Assembly (NCBI GenBank): GCA_014378085.1
Contig: JACMOJ010000336.1
Span: forward strand, 1 to 10,690
Length of the DNA stretch: 10,690 nt
From: Burkholderiales bacterium
GTDB taxonomy: Bacteria > Pseudomonadota > Gammaproteobacteria > Burkholderiales > Usitatibacteraceae
Direction: 5' to 3'
The notes under the pieces were generated by a model, which worked only from the letters and a program-made list of their open reading frames with translations, ran no database searches and was not told the DNA's origin. The translations under genes were made by a program, and so were the position numbers. This document shows, in pieces, positions 4,315 to 10,690 of this stretch. The first letter of the stretch is position 1, and every line of letters begins with the position of its first letter.

Positions 4315-6117
4315 TCGCAGACTGACAACCTGAGCACCCAACAAAAAAACCAAGCGCCCGCTAGCCATAGCATCGACAACACAGGCAAACACAACGTGGT
4401 TCCACTAGCGACATCCCGATCAAGCGCCATTGCAGCCGCAAACAGTGGCTGGAGCACCCTGTGGCTCGCCGTCATCGTCGCGATTGCCTTGTTCCTGCCG
4501 ATTGCAGGCGTGATGACAAGCGCTTTCGAAGCCGATCAAGGCGCTTGGGCGCACATTCGTTCCACCACATTGCCCGACCTGTCAAGCAACTCCGCCTTGC
4601 TGCTTATCCTCGTCGGTGTCGGTGCTGCATCAATGGGGACCGCGACCGCGTGGTTGACCGCCAGATACGATTGGTGGGGTCGAAGGACACTCGAATGGAT
4701 GCTGGTGCTGCCGCTCGCCATGCCAGCCTACGTCATGGCCTACACCTATACCGACCTATTGCAATATGCAGGACCAGTCCAAAGTCTGCTGCGCGACGCC
4801 TTCGGCTGGCAATCAAAACGCGACTATTGGTTTTTCGATATCCGCTCTGTTGGCGGCGCGGCGGTTATGTTGGCGTGTGCGCTCTATCCCTACGTTTATC
4901 TATTAGCACGTGTCGCATTTTTAGAGCGCTCGACGTCGTTCATTGAAGTCGGCCGAACGTTTGGCTATGGACGATGGGCAATGTTATTCCGTGTGACTCT
5001 GCCCCTTGCCCGCCCGGCAATCGTTGCCGGTACTGCCCTGGTAATGATGGAGACGTTGGCTGACTACGGGACCGTCTCCTACTTTGGCGTCAACACCTTC
5101 ACTACCGGCATTTTTAATGCGTGGTTCGCCCAGGGAGATCGTATCGCGGCGGCGAAACTAGCAAGCATGTTGCTGGTCTTCGTTGCCATAGTACTACTGA
5201 TGGAGAACTGGGCGCGGCGCCGAGCACGTTTTGCCGATTCCGGGTCGCGTCCGCCGCTGCGTACTCACCTTTCGAGGCGGGCGGGACTCGCCGCACTTGC
5301 TACCTGCTTGTTACCGCTGCTGGTTGGCTTCGTGCTGCCCGTATTACTACTTTTTCGTCTCGCTTTCAGCCAGCTAGATTTGCGTAATGCGGCCGCTAGC
5401 GAAGGTCTTGCCTCGATGTTTAATTTCGGAGATTCTATAAGGCTGGCGTGGAATAGCTTTTCCATCGCTCTCATCACAGCGGCGATTGCGGTGCTACTTG
5501 GCCTGTTGCTCGCCTACGCGAATCGCCGCGCTCCAAGCGTTGCGATGACGGCGGCCAATCGCGCCGCGGGCCTAGGCTACGCCATTCCTGGAACGGTGAT
5601 TGCGGTCGGCGTCTTGATCCCGATAACAGCCGTTGACCATCGGCTCGCCGACACGATCAGCGCCATGTTAGGACGCGACGTCGGGCTGATTCTCACCGGT
5701 GGCTTCAGCGTGCTTATTTACGCCTATCTGATCCGCTTCCTTGCCATTAGCCTGCAAACCTGCGAGGCGGGATTTGCCAAAATAACGCCGAATATGGACT
5801 CGGCGGCGCGTTCGCTTGGCGCGAGTGATCAAGAGGTGGTGCGTCGCGTACACATGCCGTTGCTTCGCACCAGCCTCATCACGGCAGGGTTACTCGTATT
5901 TGTTGACGTCATGAAAGAATTGCCGGCAACACTGGTGATGCGTCCGTTTAATTTCGACACACTTGCGGTGCGAACCTACACGCTTGCCAAAGATGAGCGA
6001 CTAGCCGAGGCATCTGTTGTGGCGTTGGCCATTGTGCTGGTCGGATTGATGCCTGTCGTGGTTGCCTCACGCGCCATCACGGGCCAATCTCCCCCACCAA
6101 AGCCCCAACCAAACTGA
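4267..6117 (+). CDS. fbpB: fused two-domain Fe(III) ABC transporter permease (FbpB/SfuB type)
   Basis: Inner-membrane permease of a ferric-iron ABC importer (Fbp/Sfu/Afu family), with two BPD-type permease halves fused in one chain as usual for this family. From TTG 4267 it is 616 aa. After a ~60-residue hydrophilic, repeat-derived tail, TM1 is at ~66-86. The first half carries the EAA coupling loop EVGRTFGYGRWAMLFRVTLP (~227-246) and ends at ~315. The second half starts with a TM at ~338-365 and carries its EAA loop SAARSLGASDQEVVRRVHMP (~512-531), followed by MKELPATLVMRP, also typical of the family. The start is doubtful: no in-frame ATG precedes residue 82, and neither TTG 4267 nor GTG 4396 has a good ribosome site. 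GTG 4396 would give 573 aa, with the repeats in the leader. No binding protein or ATPase gene is adjacent. A Fur-like box lies upstream. Confidence 0.88.
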   Translation: MKPHNLQVPQPSSPKTSQTDNLSTQQKNQAPASHSIDNTGKHNVVPLATSRSSAIAAANSGWSTLWLAVIVAIALFLPIAGVMTSAFEADQGAWAHIRSTTLPDLSSNSALLLILVGVGAASMGTATAWLTARYDWWGRRTLEWMLVLPLAMPAYVMAYTYTDLLQYAGPVQSLLRDAFGWQSKRDYWFFDIRSVGGAAVMLACALYPYVYLLARVAFLERSTSFIEVGRTFGYGRWAMLFRVTLPLARPAIVAGTALVMMETLADYGTVSYFGVNTFTTGIFNAWFAQGDRIAAAKLASMLLVFVAIVLLMENWARRRARFADSGSRPPLRTHLSRRAGLAALATCLLPLLVGFVLPVLLLFRLAFSQLDLRNAAASEGLASMFNFGDSIRLAWNSFSIALITAAIAVLLGLLLAYANRRAPSVAMTAANRAAGLGYAIPGTVIAVGVLIPITAVDHRLADTISAMLGRDVGLILTGGFSVLIYAYLIRFLAISLQTCEAGFAKITPNMDSAARSLGASDQEVVRRVHMPLLRTSLITAGLLVFVDVMKELPATLVMRPFNFDTLAVRTYTLAKDERLAEASVVALAIVLVGLMPVVVASRAITGQSPPPKPQPN

Positions 6118-6135
6118 ACCCAGCCTACAGGAAGT

Positions 6136-8637
6136 CTAGGCCAAGCCGCGAATAGTGGCGAGCGGTGGCGAATCAACCGCCTTACGTGTTCCAATCAGCC
6201 CTGCCACTGCGATGCCGAGCCCGCCGCCAAGCACACCGATCACCGGAATCCACCAGTTAATAACATACGGTACGCTCAACACCCGCTCTGATAACACCGC
6301 GGCGAGCGACATTGCGCCAACACTCGCAATGAGCCCGGCCATTAATCCAATTGCCAAGAATTCAGCCAACTGAAGAATCACCATTTGGCGACGATTCGCG
6401 CCCAGCGTACGCATCACCGCAGCATCAAACACACGCTCGTCTTGTGTTGTCGCAATTGCCGCATACAACACTACCAAACCGGCGGCGAGTGCAAACATAA
6501 ACACAAACGAGACCGCGTTTGCGACCTGATCAGTGATGATGCGCACCTGGTTCATGATGGCGGTCAGATCAATCACCGATAAGTTCGGAAACTGCCGTAT
6601 GAGCCCCGTGACCAAGGCTTCGTTGCCAGGTGCTAAGTGGAAACTGGTGATGTAGCTGGCCGGATAACTGTCGAGAACGCCACGGTTCGCGATGACAAAG
6701 AAATTCGCCTTAAACGAATCCCATTCGACTTTACGCAGACTCGTGACCTTGGCGGTAAATCGCGACCCGGCGACATCATAGGTGAGCTCGTCTCCTATTT
6801 TGATATTGAGCGTCGTGGCCAAACCGTCCTCGACCGAGAACTGTGGCGTCGTGTCGTCTGCCGCCCAAAATTTGCCCGCGACTATCTTGTTATCCGCCTG
6901 CATTTTGTCCGCCCAGGACAAATTAAATTCGCGCTCGGCCAATCGCTTGCCGCGTTCTTCGGTATAACCGCGCTGCGCGACCGGCGTGCCTGCCACCGAT
7001 ACTAGACGACCACGGATCATCGGATAAAGATCGGGCGTCGCCATCTTGCGTTCCGCAAAAAACGCGCGGACCGCCGCGAGCTGATCAGTCTGAATATTGA
7101 TCACAAAACGGTTTGGCATGTCACTACTGACAGAGCCCTGCCAACGTGCGATCAAGTCGGTACGCACCAGGGTCAGCAACAACATCGCCATGATGCCTAA
7201 CCCCAAGGCCATGATTTGCACAAGGCTGGCGCCAGAGCGACGTTTCATGTTTGCCACGCCATAACGCCACGAACCGCTTACCGCACCGCGCATGCTTGCG
7301 GCAAACTGAATCAGGAGCCAGCCCGCACCAGCGGCAACCGCGAGCGCAATGACAAAGCCACCAACGGCAATACTGCCCAACTTTACGTCGCCTGAGCGCC
7401 AGACGATGAGTGCGGCCAAGGTCACGAAGCCCAGCAGGTAGGCAAAGGTGGCGGCACCGTCAAATGGATCGAGATCACGCCGCAGTACGCGGAGTGTTGG
7501 CACCTTGCGCAGCGACAACAGCGGCGGCAACGTAAACCCGAGCAGCAACACCATGCCGATCGCAAGCCCCTGCAAGGCGGGCACAATTGTGGGGGCTGGC
7601 AAACTCACGGTGAAAAATCCCGTTAGCAGCGCTGCTAGGCCACTTTGGGCGACAAAACCTGCCAGCGTCCCAACCAGACACGCGCTGACGCCTAAAATAA
7701 TGAATTGCCAGAAGTTAAGCGCGAATATGTCTGCTTGGGTGGCACCAAGACAACGCATCATCGCGGCACTATCCAGCTGCCGCTGTGAAAAACGGCGCGC
7801 CGCAAGTGCGACGGCAACCGAAGCAAGGATCACCGACAGCAGTGCGGCAAGCCCTAGAAAGCGTTGCGCCCGTTCAAGTGCCACCCGCACTTCGGAACGG
7901 GCATCACGTACGGTCTCAAGTCGCTCACCGCGCTTGAGTTTGCCGGCGAACGCTAACGCGAATCGATCGACGGCCTGCTTCTCGCCGGCCACCAAAAATG
8001 CGTAATTCACCCGGCTGCCGACTTGTATAAGATTGGTTGCAGATATGTCCTTAATGTTGATTAGGACGCGTGGCGCGATGCCAAAATAATCGAGCACACT
8101 GTCGGGCTCCTTGGTCAGCACTTTGGTCACTGTGAGCTCCACGGCGCCAACTTTTAGACGGTCGCCGACGGCAGCCCCCAATCGGGTCAACAAAATATCT
8201 GGTACCCAAGTGGTACCAACTTCCGGAACACTTTCTGCATCACGATCGGGTGTACCCGGCGTATCGGTGATACGCAGTTTTCCTCTTAACGGAAAGCCAT
8301 TCGAAACTGCTTTGATTTCTGCCAGATTGACGCCCTGCCCGCGCGCCGCATCACCAGACACCATGCTCGGGAACGTGACCGTCTCGGCCGTCACCAGCCC
8401 TTGGCGCAAGGCCTCTTCAGTGAACCGGGCCACGACAAGCTTGTCGGAGCGGACAATTGCGTCCGCCGCGATCAACTCGTTCGCCTGCCGATTCAGCGCC
8501 GATTCGACCCGATCCGCGAAAAACGAAACCGTTGTCACACTGGCAACCGCAATCAGCAGCGCAACAATCAAAACCTGCGCTTCGCCCGCGTGGGCGTTGC
8601 GTCGCAGCAGCTTTATGGCCAGTGACAGTTTTTGCAT
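6136..8637 (-). CDS. ybbP: ABC transporter permease, FtsX/YbbP type
   Basis: Large inner-membrane permease that pairs with the ATPase encoded just upstream; 833 aa, close to E. coli YbbP (804 aa). A single TM at ~22-42 is followed by an extracytoplasmic domain (~43-255). The first FtsX domain (~258-380) has three TMs and the motif MMRCLGAT. Middle TMs lie at ~398-445 and ~470-492. A second extracytoplasmic domain (~500-695) contains WDSFKANFFVI, and the second FtsX domain (~705-820) has VMRTLGAN. This duplicated layout defines the YbbP family, which lacks the periplasmic partners of LolCE. The cargo is not established; roles in lipid or envelope-protein release have been proposed for relatives. 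The ATG at 8637 has AGGA about nine bases upstream. A 96-base gap separates it from ybbA, so an internal promoter is possible. Its stop lies 18 bases from that of the convergent fbpB, with no strong terminator between. Confidence 0.92.
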   Translation of the reverse strand: MQKLSLAIKLLRRNAHAGEAQVLIVALLIAVASVTTVSFFADRVESALNRQANELIAADAIVRSDKLVVARFTEEALRQGLVTAETVTFPSMVSGDAARGQGVNLAEIKAVSNGFPLRGKLRITDTPGTPDRDAESVPEVGTTWVPDILLTRLGAAVGDRLKVGAVELTVTKVLTKEPDSVLDYFGIAPRVLINIKDISATNLIQVGSRVNYAFLVAGEKQAVDRFALAFAGKLKRGERLETVRDARSEVRVALERAQRFLGLAALLSVILASVAVALAARRFSQRQLDSAAMMRCLGATQADIFALNFWQFIILGVSACLVGTLAGFVAQSGLAALLTGFFTVSLPAPTIVPALQGLAIGMVLLLGFTLPPLLSLRKVPTLRVLRRDLDPFDGAATFAYLLGFVTLAALIVWRSGDVKLGSIAVGGFVIALAVAAGAGWLLIQFAASMRGAVSGSWRYGVANMKRRSGASLVQIMALGLGIMAMLLLTLVRTDLIARWQGSVSSDMPNRFVINIQTDQLAAVRAFFAERKMATPDLYPMIRGRLVSVAGTPVAQRGYTEERGKRLAEREFNLSWADKMQADNKIVAGKFWAADDTTPQFSVEDGLATTLNIKIGDELTYDVAGSRFTAKVTSLRKVEWDSFKANFFVIANRGVLDSYPASYITSFHLAPGNEALVTGLIRQFPNLSVIDLTAIMNQVRIITDQVANAVSFVFMFALAAGLVVLYAAIATTQDERVFDAAVMRTLGANRRQMVILQLAEFLAIGLMAGLIASVGAMSLAAVLSERVLSVPYVINWWIPVIGVLGGGLGIAVAGLIGTRKAVDSPPLATIRGLA

Positions 8638-8733
8638 GACAGCATTCCTAACCTAGCGAAACTCTATAAAGGGAGGCAATCTCCAGCCATTTATGCTTGA
8701 AGATACCCGCCAATAAACGACTTTTAAAAAAAC

Positions 8734-9600
8734 TCACATCGCGACCGCGTTTTGATCGGCTTCGTTTTGATCAACTTCTTCCGTCACCACCCCAGCATCG
8801 ATGGTCAACCGGCGGCCACATCGGGCGGCCAGCCCGGCATCGTGTGTCACCAAAATTAAGGTGGTGCCACGCTCACGGTTCAGCTCAAACAGCAATTCGA
8901 TCATCGCCCTCCCCGTCTTCGCATCGAGGTTTCCGGTTGGCTCATCGGCAAACAAAAGTTTGGGTTCGGTCACAAACGCACGCGCGATCGCCACCCGTTG
9001 CTGCTCGCCACCAGATAGCTGTTTCGGATAGTGCTTCACGCGGTCTCGAAGCCCGACCCGTTCAAGGATTAAGAGTGCTTTTTGTCGTGCGTCCGGCGCA
9101 CCGGCAAGCTCTAACGGCAGCATCACATTTTCGAGCGCGGTGAGCGACGGCAACAGCTGGAACGACTGGAACACGAATCCGACAAGACGCCCCCGCAACT
9201 TAGCCCGACCGTCTTCGTCGAGCCGGAATAGGCTCTCGCCGTTGATCGAAACGTCGCCCTCTGTCGGCGTATCGAGGCCGGCCATTAAGCCCAGCAAGGT
9301 AGACTTGCCCGAGCCCGAGGCTCCTACCACGGCGACCGCTTCGCCACGTAGCACAGTAAAATTGGCGTTATTGACGATCGTCAGCACACCGTCTGAGGTC
9401 GTCACCCGTTTCGTAATATTTGCGACGCGAATAATTTCAGTGTTGTCGCCGAGCGATTCAGCGACTGGGCGCTTTGTGGTCGTGGTCGCGATCGTGGTTA
9501 TAGGTGTGGCCTCGTTTGGAGACGCCCCATCGGCCGGTAGCGCGTTGAAGTCGGCGAGGCCCGCATGGCGAGAAACAGCATCAGTTGCAGTCATGAACAT
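8734..9600 (-). CDS. ybbA: ABC transporter ATP-binding protein, YbbA/LolD type
   Basis: Cytoplasmic ATPase that drives the YbbP-type permease encoded downstream. Starting at ATG 9600 it is 288 aa. All ABC motifs are intact: Walker A GASGSGKST (93-101), Q-loop VFQSF (Gln145), signature LSGGEQQR (195-202), Walker B LLFADEPT (215-222) followed by GNLD, and H-loop VTHD (His253). The GNLD after Walker B and the short core place it in the LolD/MacB/YbbA group. The N-terminus has about 50 extra residues compared with E. coli YbbA (228 aa), a Thr/Ala-rich stretch (TTIATTTTKR) that looks unstructured. An upstream in-frame start at 9684 exists but would cross the divergent promoter region. ATG 9594 is another option; neither ATG has a strong ribosome site. 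Confidence 0.9.
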   Translation of the reverse strand: MFMTATDAVSRHAGLADFNALPADGASPNEATPITTIATTTTKRPVAESLGDNTEIIRVANITKRVTTSDGVLTIVNNANFTVLRGEAVAVVGASGSGKSTLLGLMAGLDTPTEGDVSINGESLFRLDEDGRAKLRGRLVGFVFQSFQLLPSLTALENVMLPLELAGAPDARQKALLILERVGLRDRVKHYPKQLSGGEQQRVAIARAFVTEPKLLFADEPTGNLDAKTGRAMIELLFELNRERGTTLILVTHDAGLAARCGRRLTIDAGVVTEEVDQNEADQNAVAM

Positions 9601-9640
9601 ACTCGAGAAAAATTGGTCTATGAAACGAATTATTGGGGTG

Positions 9641-9705
9641 TTAGGGCGAATTTGATAGTGGCTGAGTGGTACACATCGGACCAACCGCAGTTTTTAGGGC
9701 GAATT
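9641..9705. repeat. 12-bp direct repeat in the ybbA-tesA divergent region
   Basis: TTAGGGCGAATT occurs at 9641-9652 and again at 9694-9705, identical over 12 bases, with 53 bp between equivalent positions (about five helical turns). The first copy is upstream of ybbA; the second is in the tesA leader and includes its only purine-rich stretch (AGGG). The repeats could be paired operator sites or the remnant of a local duplication. Confidence 0.7.
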
Positions 9706-9713
9706 ACAACTTT

Positions 9714-10439
9714 ATGGCTGCTTTGCAACAACCAAAACAAAGATCGATTTACGTTCAGAACGCTTGGCGGATCCGCTTTTTTTTCGTATCCCTCGTTCTG
9801 ACAGTGGTTCATGCTGCGGCGTTCCCGGCAATTGCCGCGAATCCTCCCGCAGCGCCGGCCACCGTGATGGTATACGGCGATAGCTTATCGGCGGCATACG
9901 GCATTAAGCCTGAGCAAGGCTGGGTGGCGTTGATGGAAAAACGCCTCGCCGTGCAAGGTATACGCGTCATCAACGCAAGCATCTCTGGCGAGACGAGCGC
10001 CGGCGGGTTAGCCCGCATTAAGACAGATTTGGCTCGACATAGACCAAACACGGTGATTTTAGCGTTGGGGGCAAACGACGGGTTGCGTGGCCTTCCAGTG
10101 GCAAACATGCGCCGCAATCTAGACGGAATGATCGGCGCAATTCAGCGCGCGGGCGCAAAAGTGATCTTGGTCGGCATTCAGATTCCACCAAACTACGGCA
10201 TTCAATACACAACTGATTTCAAAAACGCATACACGTCGCTGGCTTCCGAGCGTCGCTTAACGCTCGTGCCCTTCTTGCTCGACGGCATCGCCGAAGATAT
10301 GGAAAACTTTCAGGCCGACCGTCTGCACCCGGTCGCAAGCGCCCAAGCCCGCATCCTCCAAAACGTGTTGCCAGTCGTCCAACGCACCGTTCGCCAATAC
10401 CACCAACACGCAACGCCACAAACTGCAGCCAAGCCATGA
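9714..10439 (+). CDS. tesA: TesA-type GDSL/SGNH esterase-thioesterase (arylesterase)
   Basis: Periplasmic SGNH hydrolase acting on acyl-CoA thioesters, arylesters and lysophospholipids in characterised relatives. From ATG 9714 it is 241 aa. A signal peptide (long basic n-region, hydrophobic FFFVSLVLTVVHAAAF, cleavage near AIAA-NPP, residue ~42) precedes the SGNH domain. Block I is YGDSLSAAYG (nucleophile Ser57), block II NASISGETS (Gly92), block III LGANDGLRG (Asn121) and block V ADRLHP (Asp202, His205). These correspond to E. coli TesA Ser10, Gly44, Asn73, Asp154 and His157. The conserved IQIPPNYGIQY matches E. coli IRLPANYGRRY. A GTG at 9666 is in frame but would put 16 odd residues before the signal peptide. 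The gene is divergent from ybbA-ybbP, the same pairing as in E. coli, and overlaps mnmH by four bases (ATGA). Confidence 0.93.
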   Translation: MAALQQPKQRSIYVQNAWRIRFFFVSLVLTVVHAAAFPAIAANPPAAPATVMVYGDSLSAAYGIKPEQGWVALMEKRLAVQGIRVINASISGETSAGGLARIKTDLARHRPNTVILALGANDGLRGLPVANMRRNLDGMIGAIQRAGAKVILVGIQIPPNYGIQYTTDFKNAYTSLASERRLTLVPFLLDGIAEDMENFQADRLHPVASAQARILQNVLPVVQRTVRQYHQHATPQTAAKP

Positions 10440-10690
10440 GCGCGGGGGGCGTGGAGCATGACCGCGAACGCGGCAATCCGGTTCGCTACCCACCAAAGCC
10501 GGGCTGTGTTCGACTGCCATTAGCAGCAGCGGAACTGGCCGCTTACAGCGAGATCATCGACACACGCAGCCCGTCGGAATGGCTGCTCGATCACCTTCCT
10601 AATGCATTGTCGTACCCAGCACTAAACGACGACGAACGCGCAAGGGTGGGATTGTTATACAAACAGTCTTCCAGCTTCGAGGCGAAAAAA
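10436..10690 (+). CDS. mnmH: tRNA 2-selenouridine synthase (MnmH/SelU), N-terminal part
   Basis: The first 85 codons of a gene running off the right edge. MnmH replaces sulfur with selenium (through a geranylated intermediate) in 2-thiouridine at the wobble position of some tRNAs, using selenophosphate. The visible part is an N-terminal ~35 residues followed by the start of the rhodanese domain: YSEIIDTRSPSEWLLDHLPNA, then YPALNDDERARVGLLYKQSS and FEAKK. The NDDERARVG-LYKQ motif is characteristic of MnmH rhodanese domains. The catalytic cysteine (Cys97 in E. coli) and the P-loop domain lie outside the window. The ATG at 10436 overlaps the tesA stop codon (ATGA), which suggests translational coupling in a tesA-mnmH operon. 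Confidence 0.85.
   Translation, partial: MSAGGVEHDRERGNPVRYPPKPGCVRLPLAAAELAAYSEIIDTRSPSEWLLDHLPNALSYPALNDDERARVGLLYKQSSSFEAKK

Noticed and set aside
6118..6142. Terminator between convergent fbpB and ybbP
   Set aside because: Only a five-pair stem GCCTA/TAGGC is seen, lying partly inside the ybbP coding end, without a T-run.
7448..8005. Plus-strand open frame of 185 codons within ybbP
   Set aside because: It is antisense to a well-supported 833-aa permease; Ser/Arg-rich composition is typical of a shadow frame.

Overview
The window looks like a chromosomal segment of a betaproteobacterium, probably Burkholderiales-like. The support is a DksA with a degenerate zinc site and a Lys/Ala-rich N-terminal extension, a divergent tesA / ybbA-ybbP arrangement, an MnmH-type gene, and moderate GC with no phage, transposon, integrase, CRISPR, tRNA or rRNA signal. 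Most genes are housekeeping or stress and metal-homeostasis functions. The less ordinary content is in the regulatory DNA and in low-complexity extensions.

Left part (1-2454): the 5' end of an MFS transporter gene of the Fsr-like type runs leftward off the window. Divergent from it is a secreted NlpC/P60 (C40) cell-wall peptidase (615-1190) with a TATAAT box seven bases before its ATG, suggesting a leaderless mRNA. A bidirectional hairpin terminator (1191-1221) separates it from a convergent dksA (1282-2454, minus). This DksA carries a histone-H1-like tail of about 255 residues with an in-frame 12-bp tandem repeat.

Middle part (2455-6117): a TerC/Alx-type membrane protein (2780-3742, minus) is preceded by a clear yybP-ykoY manganese riboswitch (aptamer about 3889-4013, minus). 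Downstream of the aptamer are a competing hairpin and a terminator-like stem. The divergent region 4014-4266 is rich in dyad symmetry: a 32-base hairpin, two overlapping inverted repeats and a Fur-like palindrome. It leads into a fused two-domain Fe(III) ABC permease (FbpB/SfuB type), whose start region is spanned by four degenerate 16-bp tandem repeats. Both genes are plausibly metal-controlled: Mn by riboswitch on one side and iron by Fur on the other.

Right part (6136-10690): a YbbA-YbbP-type ABC exporter pair (ATPase then 833-aa FtsX-type permease, both minus) is divergent from tesA (GDSL esterase/thioesterase with signal peptide). tesA overlaps by four bases (ATGA) the start of a partial mnmH/selU gene (tRNA 2-selenouridine synthase, rhodanese domain). 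A 12-bp direct repeat spaced 53 bp lies in the ybbA/tesA divergent region.

I found no wholly new multi-gene system. The items most worth a second look are the alx riboswitch expression platform, the tandem repeats at the fbpB start, the H1-like DksA tail and the putative leaderless peptidase gene.
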